Shown: positions 20,926 through 33,140, counted from the first letter of the stretch. The stretch: DNA of 64,000 nt from Bactericera cockerelli (GCA_024516035.1 CM044956.1:25641101-25705100); one strand, 5' to 3'. A program made the numbers and translations. Notes: generated by a model from the sequence alone, not told the origin.

Positions 20926-23200
20926 ATGGCTCTGAGTCAAGTAGTGAAATATATCTACGATTTGCCATACAAGGCCCGTCTAGAGCTGTGTAATATTCTA
21001 GACTACAACAATGACTGGAAAACGCTAGGTGGATCCTTCATGAGTATGGACTGCTATGAACTATTCCAGATGGAAGGTGCTGTAATGAGGCGCGGTTCTC
21101 CTACAGATGAGCTTCTATCACGCTGTGGAGCTCGCAACCTTACTTTGCTGGAGCTTTTTAAATATCTCCACTGTATGAAACATTACCGGGCCATGCTAAT
21201 ACTGAAACCCTATGTAGACCCAATTTACCACAGATGCATACCTGACAGTTGTGCTGAAAATAGAACAATTAAAGCTCAAAAGGATGAAAATGAAGAACGT
21301 TGTATATTCTCTGAACACAAAATCAAAACGGCACAGCCAACTGTCAAAGTTAGTACGCCAGAAGCATCAGTAAAGGAGGGGAGTTCCCCGGGGAATCAGA
21401 ATAATCAACTCACCCGCAAAGTGTCCGATCCAGTAACTCCTATGAACATACTGGGAGGTACACCACACATCTCATATGAGGAATTGACTCTTGCCACCAA
21501 TAACTGGGACAGATTAAATATTATTGGCAAAGGTGGCTTTGGTACTGTGTACAAGGGGTTCTGGAAGAATACAACCATCGCTGTAAAGAAGTTGGAAGTG
21601 CAGAGGAGTGGTAAGTCAGAAGAAACTCTTAACCAATGCCAGCGAGAACAATCCATGAGAGAGCTCAAATATTTGAACAGTTGTCGTCACGATAATATCC
21701 TTCCTCTATATGGTATCAGTTTTGAGTCTGGCAAGTACTGTTTGGTCTATCAGTTCATGCCAAATGGGTCACTTGAAGATAGACTTCTCATGAGGAAAAA
21801 TACTCAAGCACTCATTTGGACTGAGAGGCTTCATATTGCGAAGGGAACAGCTTTAGGACTGCAGTTTCTGCATAGCCGTGATCCCCCTCTAATACATGGG
21901 GACATTAAAAGCGCAAATATTCTGCTTAACACACACATGGATCCTGTGATAGGAGATTTTGGTCTCACACAAGAAGGCCCCATCGAGAAAGCTACACATA
22001 TCACGCTAAAGCGAGTCAATGGAACAAGACCTTATTTACCATATGAATTCTTAAGTGGGAAACGTCTCTCAACAAAAGTAGATGTGTATGCATTTGGCAT
22101 CGTTCTATTTGAACTGGCCACAGGTATGCGTGCATACGACGATTCAAGACGCTCTGAACGACATCTCAAAAGCCTTGTTGAAAAATATTCTGAGGAGAAC
22201 ATTTATGATTTGGTTGACAAGAATGCCCAACCTTTGGAACTTACCATCGCCTATGCTTTCTTTAAGATTGGTAAAGTTTCAACAAAAAATGCTTGTTAAA
22301 GAGAGGCCAGAGATGATTCAGGTATTCAATTTGCTTTGTGGTAGTGCATCAAGCAATGCTGAATCAACCAATGCAATAGGACCCAGACCTACTGTTACCT
22401 TATCCTCTGCAACACCCGTTAGGACAATGTCTCCCAATAATCTACCACGCTATAAATTCGGTAGTGGGGGTAAGGGGCCAGAACCCGGGGTTCCATACCT
22501 ACCAGCTCCTATACAGATTTTGAACACTCCGCACATCCTCCAACAGGTTGGATCTCTTGCCCAACTGCAGCATATTTCTCCCAACTTTGTGCGACCTCAG
22601 CAGCAGCAAACAGGATCCCAGAAGACGCCGCAAGATATCCTATCTCCTGCACAACAATTACTACAGGGAAACTTTGTGCGAATTGGTAATCCACAGGATA
22701 TAACTCCCAACAGCATAGTGAAGGAATCATCAGTATCACAGCAGCAGCATATAATGGCAATACCAAGCCCTGCTTTAAATATGACATCAGGGTTTCCATT
22801 GGACATTTCGACGTCACCAGCTACATCTTTAAACACACCAGTTTTATCAAATGTGATTAGGTCACTAAGTCCTTCATCTCTTATTAAACGAGTCATACCC
22901 GAGGCAAGTCAAAGTCAGGACAAAGAATCTCATGATTGTTCCTCTGGATTTTGCAACCATTCCTCGTCTGAATCAACTACGTCTGTGGAAATTCTGGACA
23001 GAACTCCTGAACAACCTCTTGGTATTCAGGACAGAGAAAATGCGGAACCATCATTACAGGACCATAGGAATTCCCATCGAATAGTGGAGGATATTAACAA
23101 ACTTGATGTATCATTGGTTACACCAGATCGCAACCGAGGTGTTGATATAGTTCCAGCAGAATCTATGCCTCTTCTTCAACTGTTGAATATAAAAAGATAG
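20926..23200 (+). pseudogene. pll: Pelle-type kinase, copy 2 (single-base frameshift)
   Basis: Near-identical to 15584-17857. It is in frame from ATG 20926 through the death domain and the kinase catalytic residues. Then a run of six A near 22284-22291, where copy 1 has five, shifts the frame and gives a stop at 22297-22299 (457 residues). The remaining kinase C-lobe and tail stay open in the next frame to 23200. About ten amino-acid changes separate the copies in the readable parts (for example Pro3 to Leu, Gly108 to Ser, His122 to Asn). The homopolymer position makes a sequencing error as likely as a real null allele. With the gap just upstream, this is best read as an unmerged haplotype or a very recent tandem copy. 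Confidence 0.85.
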
Positions 23201-23911
23201 AATCACAATATACCTTGGCTAATCGGCGAGGGTCTATTGTGATGATAAAATATTCAATATTGAAATTCGTCTTACGCAATATCTCAAGTACGAGTAGGTA
23301 TTTCAATATTTCATAATATGCCAAAGATTCAGTAAAAGGTAAAGACAAGCAATGGAAAAGTTGTCCTCTAAGGAAACCACTCATCTTAATTTAGCCCTGA
23401 ACAGTACAGGGTGGACCAAAAAAACGTTTACAATCGTTAATGGTAGATTACTGACGATATTTCTAGCGCGGACCTGCAATTCGTTTTTTCGGATTCGCCT
23501 TCATAACTGCACAAAGTGATTTTTTGCAACTTTCCGAAAAAGTCCGACTTTGACTTATTCTTTAGGTCAGTGCTTTGTTCCTCTTTAAGATGAGTTGATT
23601 CTGAACAATTCTGCAGAAAGCCAACAAAATTTTGATGTGTCTACTACGCCAATTTGTTTCACGGTTTGGCGGCCACCGGGAGGATGCTAAGAAATAATCT
23701 CACGATTTTTTATCACGTGATCTTCTGAGAAAAATAATTTGATGGTTGCTAGAAACTCGTCAGAAATCCTAAGAGTTTTCTAGCTGTAGATTGAGTATGG
23801 GCATCTTGTATAGTTTACAAGTTTGTTTACACTGCTTTTTTTTAATACCGCGGTCTCATATGCCTTCATCAACCAGTTTAGGAAAATTCAAATGATAGTT
23901 TTTGTGCTGTT

Positions 23912-24030
23912 CAAATTGGCAGTGGTGTTAGCTAGATGTGGCAGTGCTAAGAGTGTTAGTCCAAATTGGCAGTGGTGTTAGCTTGATGTGGCAGTGCTAA
24001 GAGCATTAGTCCAAATTGGCAGTGGTGAAA
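23912..24030. repeat. 50 bp minisatellite
   Basis: Units begin caaattggcagtggtg at 23912, 23962 and 24012, exactly 50 bp apart. The first two are full units and the third is partial. Absent from the equivalent locus behind pll copy 1. Confidence 0.8.
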
Positions 24031-24239
24031 ATTCATACCTGCATCTTACCTGTGGTAACACCAACAGCTTATGGTATTTTTGGAGGCAATACCATCTGTA
24101 AATTGAGATATATCAGATACTATCGGTATTACGAGCATAATTATTATTCATGAAAGCCCCTAAGAGACTGCCTTGATAATGTAAGGTTGATTTTTCTTAT
24201 GCTTCCATAAGAGAGAAGAAAAAAAACCTAGCGAATAGA

Positions 24240-24565
24240 TTTTATAAAATAAAGCCAGGTAAATATGTAGGTAGGTTCTTCTATCATAAACAATACTAAT
24301 TAAATAACAAATATATACCCATTACCACCTAGTCATAACAGGAATCTTAAAAAAAAAAAAAAAAAAAAACAAACAAAATAATATTCTATATTCTATAAAA
24401 TAAATGAACTTGTGCAGTCTTTATTATGTTTTATACTATTTTGGTATAAACAAAAAATTATTAATTTTTTTTTATTTAGTATGTTCAATGAGAAACGTTT
24501 AGAAGCTCACGATTAGCTAGCTCAGTGGTAAGCTAGTCGCTTGCCATGCGGAAGTGACCCGGCAA
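24240..24565 (+). repeat. Interspersed repeat ending in a tRNA-Gly-like head, copy 1
   Basis: Matches the reverse complement of about 53335-53635: the gttcttctatcataaacaat block, then gcagtctttattatgtt, then a tRNA-like segment cgattagctagctcagtgg with cttgccatgcggaag. The anticodon loop reads GCC as in tRNA-Gly, but the acceptor is not paired and the T arm is lost here. The complete form of this SINE head is at 62645-62716. Confidence 0.55.
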
Positions 24566-24579
24566 AAAATTGTATTAAA

Positions 24580-25200
24580 TTTTTTAATATTCATTCATAT
24601 CGATTTTCGATTTCTCAGCACTGATATGTCCTAGAAAGCTGAAATTTGGCATGTATGTCACTTTTAGGTCTTAGATGCGCCCGCCGCGGGGGAAAAGGGG
24701 CGCATTTACATGAAACAAACGCGCTTTTTCACCTTTTCATCACTGTTTCTCCGTACCGGTAAATTTTTGGTGGCTGAAAATTAGTATATAGCTTGACTCT
24801 ATATTGTAGGTGTGCAATAAGAAATGATTTTATTATATTCCAACTGGGACGCCAGCTGCGGGGAAAAAAGGCCAGTCCTAGAAATTGGATCGGCGGCACA
24901 ATTTTTTATATACGTTTTTGGACTTAAATGACATTTTTTCTTGAAATTTGTCGCGACGACCTATCTACTCAAAGCAAGTAAGTTTTAGGTAAGGGTTTCA
25001 GCTTTCATTTGACATATCGATCCCAAATTCTGATGAGCTGTTCTTGAGCTACGCCGAGTAAGGACAAAATATTCAAAATTTTCGACACATTCTCTGTGTG
25101 TGTTTGTGGTGTGGTGTGTGTGGTGTATGGTGTGGTGTCTGTATGATGTGGTGTGTGTGTGATGGGCTGGCGAAGCGGCTGGTGTAACCCGCTAGTCTAT
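24580..25200 (+). mobile_element. Helitron-like non-autonomous element with GT microsatellite
   Basis: Non-coding sequence ending in a GT-rich tract (25095-25165), then gatgggctggcgaagcgg and a short hairpin formed by the GCGG and CCCGC blocks, then CTAG|T at about 25191-25195. A 3' hairpin followed by CTRR is the Helitron terminus (established). The same ending appears near 58790 and 62010, and the body is shared with 47120-47260 (inverted). The 5' TC end is not located and no Rep/helicase is present. Confidence 0.45.
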
Positions 25201-25704
25201 TTTACATATACAGGGTGTCCATAAAGTCTGGACCTACTCCCCCTATCTCGGGAACCACTTAAAATATCGAAAAACTCCAAGACACCTATTTCTTCGATTG
25301 TAGGGGGATTTATTTTAAGCTAAACAAAAATGCCTACAAGGCCCCAGTCAGGCTGGGCATTGACCAACTTTAAAATCCTAAATAGAATGGTATGTCTTGT
25401 GGCATATTTTTTTAAAGGTCTTATTGAGAGAAGTTCATTACAACAAATTTTAGTGAGTTACGACTTACCGTTCTCGAGATACAGGGTCGGACGTCCTGGC
25501 TAATATCCCTATGTTCTGACCTATAACTCGTTAACCGTAAATTATGGAGAAAAATTTTCTTGTTAATAATAACTCCTTATGGAAAGACCTTTCGAACATG
25601 TTATAACTCGACATACTCTGTTGATGTTAGTATCTGGTCGGTTTCGTCAGCCAGCCGGACGAACAGTCGAAAAAAATTTAACGAAAAAACAAATCAAACA
25701 CTTA

Positions 25705-25831
25705 CAGCCGTATTTATGAACAGAAAACGCCGTCTGAGCATGGTCTGAAGCATGATTTCCTTTAATATTATTGGCCAATACCTTGCTTGAGACATTGCTC
25801 AAACAAAATTTGCTGTTCATAAATACGGGTG
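25705..25831. mobile_element. 127 bp MITE with TTA duplication, polymorphic between pll copies
   Basis: Ends CAGCCGTATTTATGAACAG and the complement of CACCCGTATTTATGAACAG (18 of 19 match), flanked by TTA at 25702-25704 and 25832-25834. The equivalent site near 19490 behind pll copy 1 has no insert. A 3 bp TTA/TWA duplication fits the PIF/Harbinger superfamily (inference). Confidence 0.8.
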
Positions 25832-27926
25832 TTAATCTTCAATGCCAAGTTAAGGACATGACGTCGGGTCTCAAAGGATCCGTATGAAAAAAAAAAAAAA
25901 AAAAAAAAAAAAATTATGAATCTTTCATGTCTTTCACGATTGTTGGGGGGGTCTCGAAAATAGGGTTCCCATTGGCCTAGGAAGTCAAATCAATTTCTTT
26001 TTCAACGTAGTGTCCATTTCTGCAATAAAAATCGCAATTTTTGAAATTCATGTTGAACTTTTCGCTGGCTTAAAGTACATGAAATGCACGGGAACCATGT
26101 TTTCTTTGTATTGGCGTTCTTCACACCTCGGCCGAGGTGTTTGATCATCTAGAAACAAACAATCGTTCATTTGACTGGCCTTTAATTAATTCCAAGGAAA
26201 ATTACCGGACATAATTAGCTATTTACTCCTTGAGCCAAGCCGACCCTACACTATCAACACTTAAGATTTTGAACATTATTTTTTGATACTTAACTGGTTC
26301 GTTTTCCCAGAAGATCATGTGATAAAAAATCGTAAAATTATTTCTTAGCATCCTCGGGGTGGCCGCCAACTTTTATCAAACTTGCTAGTGTGTGTGCCTA
26401 AATTTGTTCGCACAAAAGTTGAATCGGGTGTTGAATCTGTTCAGGTGTAAAAAAGGCGACAAACCAAACCGTAAAAAACAAAGTGGCGTAGTAGAGACTT
26501 CAAAATTTTGTTGGCTTTCTGCAGAATTGTTCAGAATCAACTCATGTTAAAGAGGAACAAAGCACTGACCTAAAGAATAAGTCAAAGTCGGACTTTTTCG
26601 GAAAGTTGCAAAAAATCACTGTGTGCAGTTACGAAGGCGAATCCGAAAAAACGGATTACAGATCCGGGCTGGAAATATTGTCAGTAATCTACCATTAACG
26701 GGTGTAAACGTTTTTTTGGTCCACCCTGTATATTCATAGATTTAAAGGATTAAGAAGTAACCTTCATCTGTAAAGTTTCGAGTTAAGTATTGTGATATTG
26801 AGTTTTGTTTTATATCTCTATTGTGTTGAACATATAGATTTTTGGAGTTTCAATTAGTGAAATTCTTGTCACTATCTTGTACCTGACTATTGTTTTGTTT
26901 TGTAATGCTTTTTGTTGTTGTCTACAGCTTAAAAGATATTTAAATATTAATAATCATTTTATTTTATTAGATTGAACACATACTTCTAGAAGTTGGTGTG
27001 TATCTCACCATATTTACCAGCGGGGATCCTCGCAAAATTGAAGATTTTTGTTGAAGTTGAAGTTATTGTGATTTTTTGTTTTTTCAGACCTGTTTGCAAA
27101 ACGTAAAAATAAGGATAATGATATCCCTTAAACAGAGGCAATTTTCGTGATTTTTTGTTGAGATACTGTTATTGTGATAAAATAACATGAAAAAGAAAAT
27201 ATATATTTAAACTTTTACCTAGGTACCTACCTATTCAAATTTTACAATAAAAAAATGTTTCTTTCTCTCTTTTAAAAAAACATTCAACTCTTAAGGTAGG
27301 CGCACTTAAATGCCATAGTTTCAATGTGTCTGCGCACACTTATTCGGATCAGAGCGTTTGCAGAAACATTCGACAGTTTGCGCAAAATACGTACGTAAAT
27401 TTTTACGGTACGGTACTTCAATTACGCAAATGTGCGCATCTACAGAAACGAGTTTTCGTCAGATGCTGTTAAAAAGTTTATTTTAATTCAATTAGGACAA
27501 ACTATTTAAAACTACGATCCGTACGCTCGAGATAATTGTACGTCTACTTTTAAGGTACACTTCATTTAAAGGCGAACAATTTGTCAATGTATAACCATAT
27601 ACTCGTATTGTATACGTTTTTTGTTATTCTTAGAGTTAAAATTTTCAGATGGGTTTAATTTATGTAATATATTATTTTAATGTAACGAAAGGGAAACAGT
27701 TGGCATTTCATTTTATTATTTTTCTTCGATCTTTTTTCAGCTGTGTGAATCTGGTCCAAATCATATGGTCGAGGCTTTGGAAACAATATATACGAACACC
27801 ATCTGAAAAATAATTAAAGTTCTATTTAGTTTGGTGGCATCTCGAAAATTTTATTTGCTTGAGATCCAATTTGTTCCCAATAATTTTGGCGGTTATACAT
27901 AAATAATAAAAACCTTCCAAGTAACA

Positions 27927-30900
27927 ATGGTGTTTTCTGTCAACATTGTCACCATGGACTTCTTCATGTCCAAACCAACTCCACACTTTGACACTGTTCA
28001 TTCTCCCCTAAGAAACTCTGTCGTACTAAAAGTCCCTATTATAAGGATCTTTGGCAATGATACTCAGGGCAAGAAAGCATGCGTCTTTGTCCATGGTGTT
28101 TTTCCTTACTTATACATTCCATTATGCAGTAAATCCATCAGTGAGAGGGAGATGCAACAAATCGCTGCCAGCATTGATAAAGCACTTAACACAGCGTTAG
28201 GCTATAAAGATTCAGTTCAGCATGTATTTCACGTGGCAGTTTGCGAGAAAATCCCCATGTATGGGTATCATGAGGGAACAAGTACATATTTGAAAATATT
28301 CCTCTACGAGCCTTACCATGTGGGAAAGTTGGAAGACCTTCTCCTGAGCGGTGCTGTGTGTAACGAACGCTTCCAACCTCACGAGTCCCACGTTCCTTAC
28401 ATTCTACAATTCAGTATGGATTACAATCTATACGGAATGAGTCACATAAGCTTCCAGACAGTCAAGTTCCGCTCTTGTTTGGAAACATCACTGCCAAAGC
28501 TAACTTTCTGTGAGCTTGAAGCAGATGTGAAGGTTGAATATATAATTGTAGATCTGTCCATCGGCGAGTCAAATATGAAGAACCCAGGAATCCACGCTAT
28601 CTGGAAAGACGAAGAGAATAGACGCCACGCCTTGAACAAGAGAGGGACAATCACACCTCAGTCTTCTCAAGTGAGATTCGGAACAATGCACAATACAGAA
28701 AAGATATTTACTGAAAAACTCATGAAGAACATAAAGAGCTATAGACGGCAGAATCGTTCCATTTTGAGTGTTACTTCACTAGATGACACGGTTGTTCAGG
28801 ACGATATAAACTGTACGCTCGACGCAATGATATTGGACCAGCTGAATGAACTAGCAGAGGACAACACCCAACGTGACGGCATAGACAAAGACAGTATCCT
28901 AGGCACGCAGGTACGAGAAGAAGAGCCTGGTGAAGATTGGACAAATGAGCTAGAACTCTATTATGAAGTTGATGTTACCATGGAAGAGGAAACGCCTGAA
29001 CATCCTAATAGAGGTACATTGGTGTCAAATGATAGTACTTGTGATAATTCTGCTTTAGAACCAGAGTCAAATAGAAGTAGCCAAGATATGTTTGGGGAGA
29101 TAAACTTGGAGGATACCAAAAAAAATCGTAAGTCGGCAGATGATCAAGACACATTAGAAAAATTAAACCAAAGTAAAACTCTGAGAGACAAAGTACCTAG
29201 TGTTGCTTCGGTTATGCATGCAAAAAAGACAGATCACCCTACGAGTAATACTAGCTCATTGTTCAGTAAAAGAAATATTATAAAACCTCACATATTTCAA
29301 ACTGAAAAAGTCAACCCATCATCGAGTCTGATTTGTTTATTACAGTAAAGTCAAAAAACTCACCTGTTGAATTCCATGAAAATCAAGAAAAGCAAATAAT
29401 TTCTACTAAGTCAAATAATTTTACTTGACACTAACTAGTAGTTCTCAGAAGAAAGATGAAATTCTAGATATAAACTTAAATGTAAACTATCAGCAGAGCT
29501 ACTATTGTAGAAGAACTAATACAAAACAATGTCACCAACATACTCAGTTCAGAACCTTTCTATAGCAATATGCAAGACGTGCATCGGAGTGAACTCAACA
29601 ACAAACACTTGCACCTTGAAGATGCACCGATAGATTTACTGGAAGAACATAAAAGTCAGTTTTCAAAACTTACCCAATTGCGACAGCACGTTTCGTTGGA
29701 AATAACTGGAATCTTAACAAAAAATGTAAACAATGTAATTTCTAACTACTATAAGTTTTTTCCCTTCAATTGTAAATTCATTAAACCAACCATTAAACCA
29801 CCATCACCAAAATCCATTAAGAGGTGGCTGCTGTGTAAGGAAGCTCTAAACAAAGATACAGAAATCAAGTCTAAATCAAAAGCTGAAAATAAAGTCTCTG
29901 AGAAACGCATAGATTCTCCGTATAGTTCTCAGAAAGATATGTCGAAACAAGAATATTTTGAGGAAACCACGTCCATAGACCCATCTATGATAGAAGGTAA
30001 AGCTACTACACACACACTATTTGAAAATGTAAACCCTGCAACTTGTACTTTGCAAATAAAATCTAGTGCAATTGATATGATGATAAATACTGAACCCGTC
30101 CCAGAAACTAGTCATCGAAAACCCGATAGATCTTTTTTTGATGCGGAAATGGGCTCTAGTAGCCCGAGTAGGGAATTTAGCCATACATCACAGAGCACCA
30201 GTAATGTTACATCCAACAATTCCATTAACTGTGATCTGTTTAATTCTTTCATAAGACGACAACTTGAAACACCCAAGCGTTTGCTCAGCGACAGTTACGC
30301 AATTGAAACAGTAACGCCTAACACCACCGGGGATTTTCAAATTGGGTTAGATAATCTGAATCAAGTATCCGCACATGTTGAAAACTACTATCTCACCGTT
30401 CTTGTCGTTGAAATACATGCCATCAGTCGAGCTTTGCTCAAGCCTGACCCCGCTTATGATGAAGTGAAGGCTTTATTCTATTACTTATACACCAGTCCGC
30501 CAGAAGAAGTACGAAAAGTTGGTATTATCCTAATCGGTCAGGAAAAAGAATTGTCTGAACTGAGAAATAAACCAGTTCAAGTCAGTTTTGTTCCTAACGA
30601 AAAAGAGCTTTTCATTACTTTTATAGAGAAGGTACGACAGTGGGATCCGGATATTTTAATGGGATATGAAATAGAAACTCTCTCCTGGGGCTATCTTCTG
30701 GAAAGAGGATATATCCTAGAACTAAATATGAATCACGAACTCTCTCGTCTGAAGAAAGTTGAGAAAATAAATTTGAACCAAGAAGAAATAAAGAGTTCCT
30801 CACTGCAGGTGGTAGGTAGAATAATTATCAATCTGTGGCGTCTCTTGCGACATGAACTAACACTACAGAGTTACACATTTGAAAATATTATGTATCACGT

Positions 30901-32845
30901 ATTGCATGAGCGCGTCCCACTACATTCGTTCAAAATACTTACCAGCTGGTGGGAACACAGGACCAAACTATACAAATGGATGACAGTCGATCACTATTTG
31001 GTAAGGGTAACTGGAATTATTCGATTGATGGAACAACTTGATATCATCGGTAGAACCAGCGAGATGGCTCGTTTATTTGGGATTCAGTTCTACGAAGTTC
31101 TATCCCGTGGTTCACAGTTCCGGGTGGAGTCCATGATGCTACGTTTGGCGAGGTTGAACAACTTCATAGCTCTGTCTCCTTCTGTAAAGCAGCGCGCTCG
31201 TATGAGGGCACCGGAGAGTCTCCCACTCATCCTGGAGCCCGAATCTAAACTCTACACAGACCCTGTTATAGTACTAGACTTTCAATCGCTTTATCCGTCC
31301 GTCATAATAGCTTACAACTACTGCTTCTCTACCTGCCTTGGTAGAGTTGAGCATCTTGGCGTCATGGAAAATTTCCCTTACGGTTGTGTAGATTTGAACG
31401 TATCCATTGACTCTTTGAAGAAGCTACAGCAAAGCTTGTCTATTTCTCCATCTGGGGTAGCATTCGTTAGCAAATCTGTACGTTGTGGTATCTTACCACA
31501 GATGCTACAGGAAATACTCGATACTCGCCTTATGGTCAAGCAAAGTATGAAAGATTACAAGAAAAACAACGCTCTACAGAGAGTATTACACGCGAGGCAG
31601 CTGGGCCTGAAACTCATAGCAAATGTTACCTATGGCTACACAGCTGCTAATTTTTCAGGTCGAATGCCTTGTGTAGAGGTAGGAGACAGTGTTGTGAGCA
31701 AGGGACGGGAAACTTTGCAAAAAGCCATCGAGACAGTGAACAACACAGCAAAGTGGCAATGTCGGGTTGTTTATGGCGACACAGACTCCATGTTTGTTCA
31801 TGCGCCTGGCAAAACAAAAGAGGAAGCATTTGAAATTGGAAAAGAAATTGCTGACGCTGTTACAAAGAATAATCCAACACCTGTGAAACTCAAATTTGAA
31901 AAAGTCTATCAGCCTTGCATCTTGCAAACGAAAAAGCGATACGTTGGTTTCATGTATGAGAGTATAGATCAGGAGAAACCAATATACGAAGCAAAGGGTA
32001 TTGAGACTGTCAGACGAGACGGCTGTCCTGCCGTGTCGAAAATATTGAAGAAGAGTCTGTGTCTCCTGTTTCAAACGAAAAACTTGAGTGCGGTGAAAGA
32101 ATACGTTGAAAAACAATTCAAGAAAATTATTTCGGGAAGAATAAGTGTTCAGGATATGACCTTTGCAAAAGAGTACCGAGGACAGGCTGGATATAAACCC
32201 GGTGCTTGCGTGCCTGCGCTATCCTTAGCGAGAAACTGGGTCTTGACTGATGTCAGGTCAGAACCTCGGGTAGGTGAGAGGGTGCCCTACGTGATCGTGT
32301 CAGGAGCTCCCGGTCTTCCTCTCATTAAACTCGTCAAAAGTCCTCACGAACTACTGCAGGACTTTAGCTTGCGTATAAATTCAGAGTACTACATCACCCG
32401 TGTCATTGTGCCGCCTCTGGAGCGGTGCTTTTTTCTACTAGGAACTCCTGTGATGCCTTGGTACACGAGTTTACCGCGAAAATTCGTACACTATTTACCT
32501 AGCGTCCTCAATGAACAGAAGAAGAAAAGTACGATATCCCAATACTTTGCTTGTGTCAACTGCGTCTGTTGCAACGAGATAACACAAAATAAAAAGGGCG
32601 TGTGTGACAAGTGTCTCAATGAGCCGCAGCTTCTAGCAACATGTCTGTATTACAAGGTACAAGCCTGGCAGAGGTCTCAGGATCTGGTCAGTAGACTCTG
32701 TGTTTCTTGTTTGGGTCATAGTGGCAACATGGATTGCATCTCGCTGGACTGCCCAGTGCTCTACAAGAGGACGCAGATCAGGAGGGATCTAGAGCAACTA
32801 CCCTACGTGTTGTCTTTGTGTGGGGAGCATCTCTCAATGTTCTGA
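27927..32845 (+). CDS. REV3: DNA polymerase zeta catalytic subunit REV3
   Basis: B-family polymerase for translesion synthesis, working with REV7 and REV1 in the nucleus. The N-terminal part (27927-29344) matches REV3: FSVNIVT at the start, then GVFPYLYIP, YGYHEG, and the PHESHVPYILQ / DYNLYGM blocks. The C-terminal part (29566-32845) has the inactive exonuclease-like domain, polymerase motif A DFQSLYPSV, motif B LIANVTYGYTAANFSGR, motif C YGDTDS, KKRYVGF, and two terminal Cys clusters (CVNCVCC...CDKC; CVSC...DCPVLY) for zinc and Fe-S binding. The frame is broken at 29346. An intron 29345-29565 (ACA|GTAAAG ... TCTATAG|CA) rejoins the frames exactly and gives about 1565 residues. Alternatively the same 220 bases hold three small frameshifts in a once-coding linker. 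Shorter than the vertebrate protein (about 3100), mainly in the middle linker. Otherwise no introns. Start at 27927; a second Met follows at codon 10. Confidence 0.9.
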
Positions 32846-32988
32846 AGTTAGGTATGAACTATTGAACAGTGTACAAAATTATTATTACGGTCAAACATGA
32901 ACATAAAAGAATCATTTCCAAGTAAAATTTACCTCTAAGGGAAAAAAATATCTTATAAAAGAAAAAAATCCGATCCCTTGAGTTTACA
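32846..32988. other. REV3 3' flank
   Basis: AT-rich, no gene and no poly-A tract or target duplication after the REV3 stop, so there is no direct mark of a retrocopy. Confidence 0.4.
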
Positions 32989-32989
32989 T

Positions 32990-33140
32990 GTCCCGTTAGC
33001 TCAGTGGACAAGGCGTCTGTCTGGTAATCCAGAGGTTGTGGGTTCGAAACCTAGCCGGGACATGACAAGTTATCCTCCCATTTAGATTTTGACCACATAA
33101 TAACACGTCTTGGGCTTACTGCTGGAATAAAGGAACTCAT
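32990..33140 (+). repeat. tRNA-derived SINE, plus strand
   Basis: The head 32990-33063 has an A box (TTAGCTCAGTGGACAAGG), a B box (GGGTTCGAAACC) and pairing ends GTCCCG/CGGGAC. The anticodon arm is irregular. The tail with cctcccattt and cttgggcttactgctgg matches the minus-strand copy at 2155-2308. Good SINE, unlikely to be a working tRNA. Confidence 0.75.

Larger units (their letters stand above)
23407..26728. mobile_element. Long TIR element downstream of pll copy 2
   Basis: Same insertion as 18064-20383 (same TA site, same CAGGGTGGACC ends), here with a full left arm. The arms pair for at least about 230 bp (23407-23690 against about 26420-26728). The inside includes a 50 bp minisatellite (23912), a tRNA-Gly-like repeat (24240), a Helitron-like segment (24580-25200), the start of a second CAGGGTGTCC element (25212) and a 127 bp MITE (25705). 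Related fragments: 44755-45070 and 55190-55386. Confidence 0.75.

Noticed and set aside
31655..32116. 153-residue antisense frame inside REV3
   Set aside because: It lies opposite the polymerase motif B to C region, which is clearly coded on the plus strand.
32990..33063. Possible tRNA gene
   Set aside because: A and B boxes are good, but the anticodon arm cannot form a normal 5 bp stem with a 7 nt loop, and the downstream tail matches other SINE copies.
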